Below are positions 17,139 through 25,565 of a DNA stretch of 64,000 bases, one piece after another. How positions within the stretch are numbered: the first letter of the stretch is position 1; every line of letters starts with the position of its first letter. The position numbers and the translations under genes are program-made. Source of the stretch: Neobacillus ginsengisoli (GTDB lineage: Bacteria > Bacillota > Bacilli > Bacillales_B > DSM-18226). The DNA lies in the NCBI RefSeq assembly GCF_030813055.1, contig NZ_JAUSTW010000003.1:629910-693909 (forward strand), read 5' to 3'. The notes under the pieces were generated by a model, which did no database searches, had not been told where the DNA came from, and saw nothing but the letters and a program-made list of their open reading frames with translations.

Positions 17139-17215
17139 TATTAAATGGCCCAAACATAAAGAAAAAGCACAATTCTTGCTGTAGAATGGCGCCCGATTGC
17201 AGAATAAGAGCTCAT
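17139..17215. repeat. Copy of dispersed hairpin repeat (GCGCCCGATT family)
   Basis: AGCACAATTCTTGCTGTAGAATGGCGCCCGATTGCAGAA, spread over 17166-17206, is one of several related intergenic units. Others lie near 16022, 18672, 20176, 26823 and 27253. The inner part forms a hairpin of AATTCTTGC against its imperfect complement. Together with flanking AT-rich DNA it fills most of this 300-base gap. Confidence 0.6.
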
Positions 17216-17334
17216 ATCTAAAACCACTTTATTTCAAAGATATAAAATAAAAAAAGAACAGTGATGTATTAAGACCACTGTTCTTCATTTATTGAGTAAA
17301 TTTTCCCGGGTTTCACTGAAAACCGGGATCGCTT

Positions 17335-18357
17335 TTATTTTTCTAGTGCCTCGACAACTTGAGAATCAAGAGTCATTGTCGTAAACCAGTTTGGATACAA
17401 CGGTACAGGACGTGTCAATTTCTCCAACACCTCGATTTCTTCCGATGTCAGGTTCAGCTTGACAGCGGTTAAATTGTCTTCTAATTGGGAAGCTTTGCTC
17501 GAACCTACAAGCACGCTATTTACATGAGTCTGTGCCAGTAGCCAAGCGAGTGACACTTGTGCCGGAGTTGCGCCATGATCTTGTGCGAATTCTCGAATCT
17601 TATCCAAGATTGTAAAGCCCCATTCCTTGTCATGCGGAAGGAAATCAAATCCGCTCAGCCGATTATTCGGATCATTCAGATTATTGCGGGTATACTTACC
17701 GCTTAAGAAACCGCCAGCTAGAGGACTCCACACCGTTAATCCAACATTGTTGTTTTTCATGAAAGGAATTGTATCGTGCTCAATATCCCGACCAACTAAT
17801 GAATAGTACATTTGCCCATTAATAAAGGTGGCCCACCCGCGTTCACGTTGCATCTGAAGAGCTTGAGCAGCCATCCAAGCTGGCCAGTTAGAATAGCCGA
17901 GATATCGAACTTTGCCTTGCCGAACCAGATCATTAAGCGCCTCAAGTGTCTCTTCGAGCGGGGTGAACGGATCGGTCTTATGGACAATATAAAGATCTAT
18001 ATAATCGGTATTTAATCGAGCTAGGCTCGATTCGCACGCAGTGAATAAATGTTTACGGGATAGTCCAGTTTGGACAAGGCCTGAACCCACCCTATTACCA
18101 GCTTTAGTGGCAATGATAATTTCTTTTCTGCGAGTCCCCAGCAACCGACCCAATATTTCTTCACTTTGCCCATCTGCGTAAGCGTCCGCTGTATCAAAGA
18201 AATTGATGCCAGCATCCAGCGCTTTGTCTACTAGCTCCTTTGCTTGACCTTCACCGACTTTGTATACACTTGGAATATTCCCTGATCCAAAAGTCATCGC
18301 CCCAAACGCAAGTTTCGATACAATCAATCCAGATTTCCCCAATCGGACATACTTCAT
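17335..18357 (-). CDS. Aldo/keto reductase
   Basis: Encodes 340 residues, a TIM-barrel NAD(P)H-dependent oxidoreductase. The catalytic tetrad is visible: Asp55 and Tyr60 in FFDTADAYADG, Lys85 in IIATKAG, and His in DLYIVHKTD. LVGSSKASQLEDN near the C-terminus is the cofactor phosphate-binding region. It reduces aldehydes or sugars in general; no specific substrate is evident. GAGGAGG lies about 11 nt before ATG 18357. It appears monocistronic. Confidence 0.92.
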   Translation of the reverse strand: MKYVRLGKSGLIVSKLAFGAMTFGSGNIPSVYKVGEGQAKELVDKALDAGINFFDTADAYADGQSEEILGRLLGTRRKEIIIATKAGNRVGSGLVQTGLSRKHLFTACESSLARLNTDYIDLYIVHKTDPFTPLEETLEALNDLVRQGKVRYLGYSNWPAWMAAQALQMQRERGWATFINGQMYYSLVGRDIEHDTIPFMKNNNVGLTVWSPLAGGFLSGKYTRNNLNDPNNRLSGFDFLPHDKEWGFTILDKIREFAQDHGATPAQVSLAWLLAQTHVNSVLVGSSKASQLEDNLTAVKLNLTSEEIEVLEKLTRPVPLYPNWFTTMTLDSQVVEALEK

Positions 18358-18561
18358 ATTTTGCTCAGCCTCCTCATAATGATTGGTAACATAAATTCAA
18401 ATTCTTCATTTTAAAAAGAATCTTTGTACTAATTCTGCGAAAATAGTGGTAGTACCTTCTAAATATTCACATTTTTTAACTTCTCTACAATATGGCCCAT
18501 TTCATTAAAATGGGCGCATTTCTGGAGCAGAGGGCACTGCAAAAGTCCAGAAATAACTAAA

Positions 18562-18602
18562 AAAAGGGTGAGCACCTACCATAGGTAGTGTTTCACCCTT
18601 TT
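18562..18602. terminator. Bidirectional hairpin terminator
   Basis: AAAAGGGTGA (18562-18571) pairs with TCACCCTTTT (18593-18602); an inner CTACC/GGTAG stem caps it. T-runs occur on both strands. It lies just downstream of the transglutaminase-like gene on the minus strand. Confidence 0.75.
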
Positions 18603-18690
18603 TCTGTTCCTCTACATATTGTGTTTCAGAAATTAAATCTTGAGTTTTGCAGTAGCCTCTTTTAGATAATCGCGCCCTTTAATGGAACAT

Positions 18691-19293
18691 TTATATACTC
18701 TCAGGTAAATGAAGTTTATACATTTCTAATGCATCTTTATGCTCTTCTAACACAGTTATTGTTTTTGGATTTGGCTTTACATAAATAACAGGATAATCCT
18801 TTTCATCAAATTCCTCTTGAATAGGAAACGCTAATTTTTCTTCATCAACTGAAAATTGAGCATCAATGCCCATTTTATTTCCACGAGCATCTAACCTTAC
18901 CCATTTATTAAGTGATTTAAAGTAAACAGCATTCAAAGCGTGAATACAATACCCTTTTTCTGGCGTATCAAACAACATCAATCGTTGATAACAAAAACCT
19001 GTCGGTATTCCTTGTGAGCGTAAAAAGGATGCTAATAGGTTTGATTTTGCATAGCAAATTCCCTCTTTATATGCTAATACTTCTGAAGCGTTACAAGTAA
19101 CCCGTTTTGATTGAATATCCCAAGAATGAGATATTTCGTCACGAACAAATTCAAAAGCTACTTTCACTTTTTCAATTTCTGTTTGAGCAGGGTTGAAAAG
19201 TTCATCCACATTTGCTCTAATCATTGGGTTAGAATAATCAACCATATTTAGTTCAAGTAAATAGTCATTTATATTTTCAGACTCACAAATCAT
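18691..19293 (-). CDS. Transglutaminase-like domain protein
   Basis: Encodes 200 residues. The papain-like triad of the transglutaminase superfamily is visible: Cys80 in KEGICYAKSNLLASF, His118 in GYCIHALNAVYF and Asp135 in WVRLDARG. Members of this short cytoplasmic type act as proteases or amidases; the substrate is unknown. There is no signal peptide. ATG 19293 is preceded by AGGGAG at about 12 nt. The gene lies just beyond the 3' end of a group II intron remnant on the same strand, with 118 bases between. Confidence 0.85.
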   Translation of the reverse strand: MICESENINDYLLELNMVDYSNPMIRANVDELFNPAQTEIEKVKVAFEFVRDEISHSWDIQSKRVTCNASEVLAYKEGICYAKSNLLASFLRSQGIPTGFCYQRLMLFDTPEKGYCIHALNAVYFKSLNKWVRLDARGNKMGIDAQFSVDEEKLAFPIQEEFDEKDYPVIYVKPNPKTITVLEEHKDALEMYKLHLPESI

Positions 19294-19411
19294 ATAAATA
19301 AAAATCCACTCCCTTTTATTTTTTGAATATATATGTAAAAATAATTATAATTATACAACAAAAAGTGCCTGAATTATAGATACACTGTTAAACTAAATGA
19401 CACAATTCATA

Positions 19412-20172
19412 ATCGAGTAGGAGGGGGTGACTAACCCCCGATCTCTCACACCACCGTACGTACCGTTCGGTATACGGCGGTTCAATTAAGTTTGACGTAG
19501 AAATTCATATCTGTGATATAGACTTTTCAGCCCTCGATTATTCCAAAAGGAGTTATCCAGGGTTTTGTGTAGAATCGGACTACTAGCGATTCTCCAGTAT
19601 TTCTTCCTGGAGTTTCCCCATTCGTAAGCCTTGTTTGGTGGTACTCCCAACCCTTTGAGTTTTCTTACTCTTGTTTTGGGTGTTTTCCATTGTTTCCATT
19701 CAATCATACGGAGTCTTCTTCTTATCCATTCATCAAATTCTTTAAATTTACTTGGTGTATCCGCTAAAGCAAAGTAACCACAATTGTTCAGTCCTTCCCT
19801 TACCATCTCGAGTAGGTAAGGTACTATTACCTCTGCTGACTTCTGATTGTTCAGCTATCTATTGCTAGATAGGTTACCAAGTGTGCTTGGTATTCCAATC
19901 TGACCTCCCCAGGTAAGAGTGCAATCTTTCCCTCCATCTATCTGCTTCATTTACTCTATACCACCTTCGGCAGAATGGACTTTGTTTTGTCTTGCAAACT
20001 CATCCAATGGTATCTAGCCTTATATGAAGTTCGTGTCCCTCAGACCGGAGGTTTGCCGCTCGCTTCCTTCAGATTCCGCGTCACCACGGACACCCTTGCG
20101 TTAAGCTACTGTTACTTCTGCCTTCACAGTTCGGGACTTGCACCCTATAGATTGCACCCATGCTGGGCGCAC
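19412..20172 (-). mobile_element. Internally deleted group II intron
   Basis: On the minus strand the unit starts GTGCGCCCAGCATGGGTGCA (20172), a canonical group II 5' end. Domain I sequence continues to about 19830. Near 19420-19485 domains V and VI are recognisable (GAACCGCCGTATACC, GTACGTACGGTGG, then the bulged GGGGGTTAGTCACCCCC stem). Only the C-terminal part of the intron protein remains between them. The ~760 bases compare with about 1.9 kb or more for full introns, so the reverse transcriptase is lost. The 5' exon ends in a terminator-like hairpin plus TTTCTT, the target type of class C introns. The 3' boundary is an estimate. Confidence 0.88.
19486..19806 (-). pseudogene. Truncated group II intron maturase/reverse transcriptase
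   Basis: Encodes 106 residues. FDEWIRRRLRMIEWKQWK and RKLKGLGVPPNKAYEWGNS are the conserved maturase (GIIM) region of intron-encoded proteins. All seven reverse-transcriptase blocks upstream are missing. The short N-terminal piece joins directly to ribozyme sequence, showing a clean internal deletion. It cannot support mobility on its own, but the ribozyme could still splice if a maturase is supplied from another copy. Confidence 0.88.
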
Positions 20173-20222
20173 AAGAAAGAGCACAATTCCTGCTGCAGAA
20201 TTGCGCCCGATTGTAGAAGATC
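20173..20222. repeat. Dispersed hairpin repeat serving as intron target
   Basis: AAGAAAGAGCACAATTC, then TGCTGCAGAATTGCGCCCGA: a copy of the GCGCCCGATT family. On the minus strand it reads as hairpin GCGCAATTC..GGAATTGTGC followed by TCTTTCTT, and the group II intron begins on the next base. Confidence 0.7.
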
Positions 20223-20277
20223 AAAGTCTGAGCTGGCTGGTACTTATTTAACTCTAGCCCCCTACAGTTCAATAAGG

Positions 20278-20567
20278 TCAATAAGTTTTGTCCATAAAAA
20301 AGGTATCGACAATCTTATTAATGTGAATTGCTGCTGTATTTAATGGATGGATATTTAAATCCTCATTTTTGATTAACATAGGGAGTTCTGTGCAACCCAA
20401 TACGACATAAGCAAATTAAACATCTTATACATATTAATGCTGCTAATAAAGAGTTCCGGTAATTCTTCTTTACTACCTATCTTTTCTTGAAATTTAGAAA
20501 TTATCGATTGGTAATAATCTACTGTTGCTTCTGGTCCTATACCTCCAACAATTCCAACCTTTTTCAT
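20278..20567 (-). pseudogene. Aspartate/glutamate racemase-family relic
   Basis: The N-terminus MKKVGIVGGIGPEATVDYYQ is typical of the aspartate racemase family. After about 55 codons the frame breaks. In another frame the family C-terminus resumes with VVLGCTELPMLIKNEDL, containing the catalytic cysteine, and ends at 20278. The ~130-residue middle is gone. The remnant therefore has both ends but no body, and is surely inactive. Confidence 0.87.
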
Positions 20568-20713
20568 CCTATCAGTCCCTTATCAGGTATTATTAGATTT
20601 TAGCAAGATATCTCATATATTAAGTAGGAATCGTGCTTGTTATCGACATGATGTATTATTTTCAATAGGGTTGTCCAAAAAAATTAATTTTAACTTTTGA
20701 AACAGCCCCTTGT

Positions 20714-21607
20714 CTAAGAATTAACTTCATGTTGTGTTTTTACTACTCTGCTTTGACCACTGGCTAAGACAGCTCCAAAAATTGTAATAATTCCTCCTAC
20801 AAAAGTGATTCCAGATATTTGTTCCTGTAATAAAAGAACACCCAATAAAACAGTCCAAACCGGAAGTAAGTTAATATATGGTGCCGCACGACCTGCACCA
20901 ACGATTTTCACACCAGCATTCCACGCAAAATATGCAACGACTGACGCAAAGGTACTTACATAAATAATACAAATCCATGCATTTCTCGTCATATGAATTA
21001 GTTTTGGATCAACAGTTCCAATACAACTAATAGCACTAAGAAGGGTCCCGTAAAAGGCTGCCCCGGCAGTCAGTGTTAATGGATCAATCTTTTTTCCATA
21101 TTTTTTACCAAGAACCGTATACATTCCCCAGGCTACACATGATAAAATGATTTCAATTTCTCCAAGAATGGATCCTTCAGAAGAAGTTGCTTGTTTACCT
21201 TGGACTAGCAAGATAACACCAATTATAGATATAATTGCTCCAATCCATGCTTTTATTTTAATTTGCTCTTTAAGAAAAAAGGGGGTGAAGACTAAGATGG
21301 TAATAGGAATACCTGCTGAGATCATTCCCGCTTGTGATGCACTAATAGATTTTAATCCCAAATAATTTAAGGTTGAAAATGCGAATACACCTAAAAACCC
21401 CAAAACCAAAAATTCCTTCCACCTTATAAAGATAGGAAGTTGTTTCTTATTAAGAATTACTAACCCCCAAAGTATAAGCGTTGAAATTGCCCAACGTATT
21501 GTATTCAATAATGTTGCTGGTAACGCTGGACCTAAAAAACGACCACATATGTAGTTGCCCGCCCAAAGAAAGGTAGCTAAGACTAATAATAAAATTCCTT
21601 TTTGCAT
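20714..21607 (-). CDS. EamA/DMT-family transporter
   Basis: Encodes 297 residues with ten predicted helices in two EamA repeats (about 3-135 and 150-280). WAGNYICGRFLGPALPA near the start and GRAAPYINLLPVWTVLLGVLLL in the second half are typical. Members export amino acids and other metabolites. The promoter region carries the same 14-mer operator as the mocR-ridA intergenic region, suggesting joint control with PhzF and RidA. AAAGGATC precedes ATG 21607 by 6 nt. Substrate unknown. Confidence 0.9.
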   Translation of the reverse strand: MQKGILLLVLATFLWAGNYICGRFLGPALPATLLNTIRWAISTLILWGLVILNKKQLPIFIRWKEFLVLGFLGVFAFSTLNYLGLKSISASQAGMISAGIPITILVFTPFFLKEQIKIKAWIGAIISIIGVILLVQGKQATSSEGSILGEIEIILSCVAWGMYTVLGKKYGKKIDPLTLTAGAAFYGTLLSAISCIGTVDPKLIHMTRNAWICIIYVSTFASVVAYFAWNAGVKIVGAGRAAPYINLLPVWTVLLGVLLLQEQISGITFVGGIITIFGAVLASGQSRVVKTQHEVNS

Positions 21608-21680
21608 TATTTTGATCCTTTCCCGCTACTCCCCTATTGATTGGAGAAGCAGTCTGTTATTCTATAACAAAGTTACCTTT

Positions 21681-21705
21681 AAACCAATTGTATGGATTAT
21701 TGGTA
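21681..21705. promoter_or_regulatory. Candidate MocR operator upstream of the EamA gene
   Basis: AAACCAATTGTATG (21681-21694) is identical to 23211-23224 beside the mocR gene. Here ACCAAT and ATTGGT form a further inverted pair around it. Located 74-98 bases upstream of the EamA start codon. Confidence 0.65.
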
Positions 21706-21933
21706 CACAGAACTTTTAAGAAAACTTAATGAAGGATATCTATTAATTAAGAAAAAAATTTTCTATTAAAAGAAGAATTTTTTTCAACGGTTAGAGCAAT
21801 TACTTCTATAACATTGGCAAGATAGTCCCGCCTGACAGTACCTTACCCATAACATTCGTGCAGCGTGTGCGAATTTGGTAAAAACCGCAAAATTTTCATT
21901 TACCATTTTATTCACTTTGCAATTCGTAAAAAT

Positions 21934-22707
21934 TTAAACATATATTTCTGCTATGGAATATAAAGCAGCCTTACCGCTTAATTTCGTACGTGTTCCCTCA
22001 TAATCACAGTATAGGACTCCCCCACGAGGTGATGCCTGATAAGCAACTATTGATTTTTTATTTAGCCGCTCTGCCCAGAACGGAATGATATGGCAGTGTC
22101 CACTACCGCATACAGGATCTTCAGGTACATTGCATTTTGGTGCAAATGATCTTGATACACAGTTATAATCTTTTCCTTCAGCTGTAACATGCAATAAAAG
22201 TCCATCCAGTTTTTTTACCTTATCTTGGTCAGGATTTACGTTGCGGACTTCATCTTCTGTTTCCAGAATACATACCAGGTCTCTTCCCATATATGCCTCT
22301 AGCGGTCTTATACCAATGGCCTCTGCCATTTCATCGGTCACGTCTACCTTTTTCAAATCATATGATGGAAAGTCCATTTCAAATAAATCATCTTTTTTTA
22401 ACACAACAAGCTCCCCGCTCATTGTCTGAAACGTGATTCTCTCCACATTTTTTTCATAATAGTTAGCAATGACATACGCTGTTGCCAATGTTGCATGGCC
22501 ACAAAGGTCAATTTCCCCACCCGGTGTAAACCATCTAAGTCGGTATTCATCTCCTTCTTTCACTGCAAAAGCTGTTTCGGAAAGATTATTTTCAGCAGTG
22601 ATTTTCAGCATCAGTTCTTCCGGAAGCCATTCATCCATGACACATACCGCTGCTGGATTGCCTCCAAAAACTTTATCTGTAAACGCATCAACTACATACT
22701 GTTTCAT
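21934..22707 (-). CDS. PhzF-family isomerase
   Basis: Encodes 257 residues. The N-terminal VVDAFTDKVFGGNPAAV, the catalytic glutamate Glu44 in NNLSETAF, FTPGGEIDLCGHATL and the C-terminal DPVCGSGH are all hallmarks of the PhzF/diaminopimelate epimerase-like fold. Family members isomerise small amino-acid-derived compounds; the natural substrate here is unknown. It lies 59 bases after ridA on the same strand and is probably co-transcribed. A separate EamA gene with the same operator follows. It could process an amino acid or enamine intermediate together with RidA. Confidence 0.9.
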   Translation of the reverse strand: MKQYVVDAFTDKVFGGNPAAVCVMDEWLPEELMLKITAENNLSETAFAVKEGDEYRLRWFTPGGEIDLCGHATLATAYVIANYYEKNVERITFQTMSGELVVLKKDDLFEMDFPSYDLKKVDVTDEMAEAIGIRPLEAYMGRDLVCILETEDEVRNVNPDQDKVKKLDGLLLHVTAEGKDYNCVSRSFAPKCNVPEDPVCGSGHCHIIPFWAERLNKKSIVAYQASPRGGVLYCDYEGTRTKLSGKAALYSIAEIYV

Positions 22708-22766
22708 TTATTTGTCCTACCTTTCTATTCATTAGAGATATTTATTTTCTTCACATACTGTTTCTA

Positions 22767-23144
22767 TTATTCTCCCAAATAGGCAATTGCTTCAACCTCA
22801 CACAATATACCAAGAGGAAGGGATTTCACAGCCAAACAGCTTCTGGCCGGTTTCTCCGTAAAATACTTTTCATATACCGCATTAAAAGCAGCAAAGTCAG
22901 ACATATCGGCAAGAAAGCACGTCGTTTTAACGATTTTTGTGTAATCTATTCCAGCTTCCTTAAACAATTCACCGAGGTTTTTCATAGTCTGGTCAGCCTG
23001 TGCTTCAATTCCGCCTTTAACAACTGTCCCATCTTGAGGATTAAGTCCACCTTGTCCGGAAGTAAAAAGGAAATTACCAGCTACATATGCCTGGGAGTAG
23101 GGGCCGATAGCTGCTGGTGCTTCTTTTGTAGTAATTTTTTGCAT
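22767..23144 (-). CDS. ridA: RidA-family enamine/imine deaminase
   Basis: Encodes 125 residues. GPYSQAY near 14-20, TSGQGGLNP, and the C-terminal ARSCLAVKSLPLGILCEVEAIA with the conserved Arg101 define RidA (YjgF/YER057c/UK114). RidA hydrolyses reactive enamines formed by pyridoxal-phosphate enzymes. It is first in a minus-strand pair with phzF and divergent from mocR, with only 107 bases and a strong palindrome between. The context suggests a dedicated copy rather than the housekeeping one. Confidence 0.92.
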   Translation of the reverse strand: MQKITTKEAPAAIGPYSQAYVAGNFLFTSGQGGLNPQDGTVVKGGIEAQADQTMKNLGELFKEAGIDYTKIVKTTCFLADMSDFAAFNAVYEKYFTEKPARSCLAVKSLPLGILCEVEAIAYLGE

Positions 23145-23200
23145 TTTTATCCTCCTCCATACAATTTTTAATTCGTATTCATTATATAATCATGTTATTA

Positions 23201-23226
23201 TACATACAATAAACCAATTGTATGTA
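23201..23226. promoter_or_regulatory. Perfect 10-bp palindrome, candidate MocR operator
   Basis: TACATACAAT (23201-23210) and ATTGTATGTA (23217-23226) flank AAACCA. It sits in the divergent ridA-mocR promoter region and overlaps the 14-mer also found at the EamA promoter. Autoregulation by the MocR protein is the simplest reading. Confidence 0.75.
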
Positions 23227-23251
23227 CGACAATGTTTTGGAAGGTAACGCT

Positions 23252-24646
23252 ATGCCAATTAATTCATTCGATAATTTCCCAATGTCTTGGAAACCTAATA
23301 AATCCCTTATGAAACAACCTTATTTTACGTCTTTAGCAGATCAGCTGGAACATGATATAAAAAATGGCAGTCTGGCTTCTGGAACCAAACTGCCGCCACA
23401 ACGTGAACTTGCGGATTATCTTGACTTAAACTTTACGACTATTACCCGTGCGTATAATCTCTGTAAAAAAAAGGGGTTGATATACGGTACAACCGGCAGG
23501 GGTACATTCGTTTCCCCTCACGTAAATGAATCCATAACAATTACTGGTGCTGACCTTTCTCCTAGTTGTATTGAAATGGGCATGGTAAGTGGTTTTGAAC
23601 AATACAATGAACTGGTGGCGCAGGCAACAATATCAGTCGTAGAAAAAGGTTATCTAAACAGTCTTTATGAATACTCATATCCGACTGGCCATCCCCACCA
23701 ACTGGCTGCGGCAATCCGCTGGCTGGAACAAATGGGTGTCCATGTTGACAGCAGCCACATTGCTATTTTCTCTGGTGCCCAAAACACCTTAACTGTTGCA
23801 CTCATTTCCTTATTCGAGCCAGGAGATAAAATTGCCACAGATGAATATACCTACTCCAATTTTGTTGAACTGGCTAAACTATTAAACATTCAATTAGTTC
23901 CTATTTCCGGAGATCAAAATGGTATGCGGGCTGATTTATTGGAACTACAGTGTAAACAGAAGAAAATTAATGGCATTTATCTAATGCCAAGCTGCGCAAA
24001 TCCGACCACCATTAAAATTTCATTGTCCAGAAAAAGAGAACTGGCCGAGGTCATTCGACGCCACAAACTGATTTTAATGGAAGATGAAATTTTCGCATGC
24101 ATGATTACTGGCCTAAAGAAATATGAAACAATACCACTGTTCAGTTTGGTTCCTGAGCAGACTATCTATATAAGCAGTACAAGCAAAACTCTTTGTAGTG
24201 GTGTCCGTATCGCTTATCTTGCATTCGCCGAGAATTTCCGTGAGAAAATATTACATGGTCTATTCAATACCAATATCAAGACTTCTTCATTAGATGCAGA
24301 GATTATTACAGAATTAATTTTAAATGGAAATGCCTATGCTATTGTTAAAAAAAAGCGTGAACTTGCTGCAAAAGCAGGTACAATTTTTGAACGATATTTT
24401 CCAGAGTGTCCTCCGCCAGCAACACCATACTGTTTTTATCGCTGGCTGCCGATTCTAAACACCAAACCTTCCTTCCATGTGGAAAAAGAATTAGAACAAT
24501 CCGGCATCAGAGTCTACCACTCAGACCGATTTATTGTCAGAAATCCAACGGATAAACAATTCCTTCGGGTCTCTCTTTCTGATGCAGGTAGTATGAGCAA
24601 ACTTGAAAAAGGATTGGCCATTTTAAAAGAATATCTGGAAACATAA
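23252..24646 (+). CDS. MocR-type GntR/aminotransferase regulator
   Basis: Encodes 464 residues. An N-terminal winged helix of the GntR family (about 20-90; SGTKLPPQRELADYLDLNF and GRGTFVS) is fused to a class I aminotransferase-like domain. Lys312 in SSTSKTLCSGVRIAYL is the expected pyridoxal-phosphate lysine. MocR proteins sense PLP-amino acid adducts. ATG 23252 has GGAAGG about 8 nt upstream; an ATG at 23222 lies within the operator palindrome and has no ribosome site. Divergence from ridA-phzF and the shared operator with EamA suggest it controls all three. Ligand unknown. Confidence 0.92.
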   Translation: MPINSFDNFPMSWKPNKSLMKQPYFTSLADQLEHDIKNGSLASGTKLPPQRELADYLDLNFTTITRAYNLCKKKGLIYGTTGRGTFVSPHVNESITITGADLSPSCIEMGMVSGFEQYNELVAQATISVVEKGYLNSLYEYSYPTGHPHQLAAAIRWLEQMGVHVDSSHIAIFSGAQNTLTVALISLFEPGDKIATDEYTYSNFVELAKLLNIQLVPISGDQNGMRADLLELQCKQKKINGIYLMPSCANPTTIKISLSRKRELAEVIRRHKLILMEDEIFACMITGLKKYETIPLFSLVPEQTIYISSTSKTLCSGVRIAYLAFAENFREKILHGLFNTNIKTSSLDAEIITELILNGNAYAIVKKKRELAAKAGTIFERYFPECPPPATPYCFYRWLPILNTKPSFHVEKELEQSGIRVYHSDRFIVRNPTDKQFLRVSLSDAGSMSKLEKGLAILKEYLET

Positions 24647-24760
24647 AAAGAAGTCTTCACAAATAAATCATCTTTGAAATCTCGCTTTCTTAAGATTATC
24701 AAAGTTTTTCATCTGTTAACTGCAACAAAGCAAGCGTTATTTTTCTCTTAAAACTTTAAA

Positions 24761-24786
24761 AGGTGCAACCATCAATGGTTGCACCT
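24761..24786. terminator. Hairpin terminator after mocR
   Basis: AGGTGCAACCA (24761-24771) pairs with TGGTTGCACCT (24776-24786), loop TCAA. The T-rich tail is on the minus side. Confidence 0.6.
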
Positions 24787-24988
24787 CTATACTACCTACT
24801 AAATGTCTGTTTAATTTTTCTTGTCAGTTATTGAATAAAATATCCCATTCTACTACCAAGTGTTATTCAATTATCTGGCCCTTTTCTTGAATAAACAAAA
24901 AGCTGATATTAACTGGTATTGTTCAATTAAAAATCCTCAACTGTTAGTGATCAAGGATTGTAATCATTCTTGCCCCTTGTGGTAGAGT

Positions 24989-25036
24989 ACCGGCGGTCAT
25001 GCCGGTGGAAAGAGCTGTGTAAACAGCTCTTTCTTT
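24989..25036 (+). repeat. Two adjacent hairpins
   Basis: ACCGGC/GCCGGT (24989-25006) is followed at once by AAAGAGCTGT/ACAGCTCTTT (25009-25032) with a T-rich tail. The GC-rich first stem contrasts with the AT-rich 24.8-25.1 kb gap. This resembles a fragment of a structured leader or an IS end. No gene is attached; the next gene, on the other strand, is a relic. Confidence 0.5.
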
Positions 25037-25084
25037 CAGCTAACGTCACCTTTTTGAAGAAAAAATGGATTACTCTTCTCTTAC

Positions 25085-25267
25085 CTATTTCTGATGAATC
25101 ACATTATCAGAATACCAATAAAAAGCATAATCAGTCATAACTGAAGAATCACCCAATTGATGCAACATAGCTGAAATATTCCCTCTATGATAGGTCCCAT
25201 GATTCACAACATGTAAGATCATTTCAGATAGACTTGTTTCTCTTAAACTTGCCCATGGATTGAACAT
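25085..25267 (-). pseudogene. DinB-family relic (C-terminal part)
   Basis: About 60 codons encode LHVVNHGTYHRGNISAMLHQLG, the metal-binding third-helix region of DinB/YfiT-like proteins. The first ~100 residues, including the other histidine ligands, are missing. It abuts a broken TetR gene, so two truncated genes are joined by deletion. Confidence 0.8.
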
Positions 25268-25277
25268 GCTCGAGTTC

Positions 25278-25495
25278 TCATCTCGCTTCTTCCATCAATT
25301 CTTGGATGAGTGTGATGAACAGTTCTTTTTTAGAATTGAAATAGCGGTAAATTAGTCCTTCGCTAATACTGGCTTCCTTAGCAATCAAGCTCGTTTGTAC
25401 CCTCGGCGGGCAAACACTTTAAGCGCTGCTTGCTTTATCTCCTCCCTGCGTTCGTCACGGATTTGATCAAGCTGCTGTTTGTTTAATGGAGACAA
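25278..25495 (-). pseudogene. TetR-family regulator relic
   Basis: TTG 25495 lies 9 nt after GGAGG and opens LSPLNKQQLDQIRDERREEI..ALKVFARRGYKRA before a stop. A small deletion then shifts the frame; the HTH continues as SLIAKEASISEGLIYRYF, ending at 25278 after about 20 more codons. Only the DNA-binding domain survives, in two frames. The intact hydrolase gene upstream on the same strand was probably its partner. Confidence 0.82.
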
Positions 25496-25565
25496 TCGTT
25501 CCAACCTCCGGATCTTTGAAAAATGTTATATTCATTGTGCGATCAAACTGATGAAGTTATTGCTT

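Noticed and set aside
19975..20343. 122-codon plus-strand frame over the intron
   Set aside because: It is antisense to group II intron domain I; the ribozyme explains the sequence.
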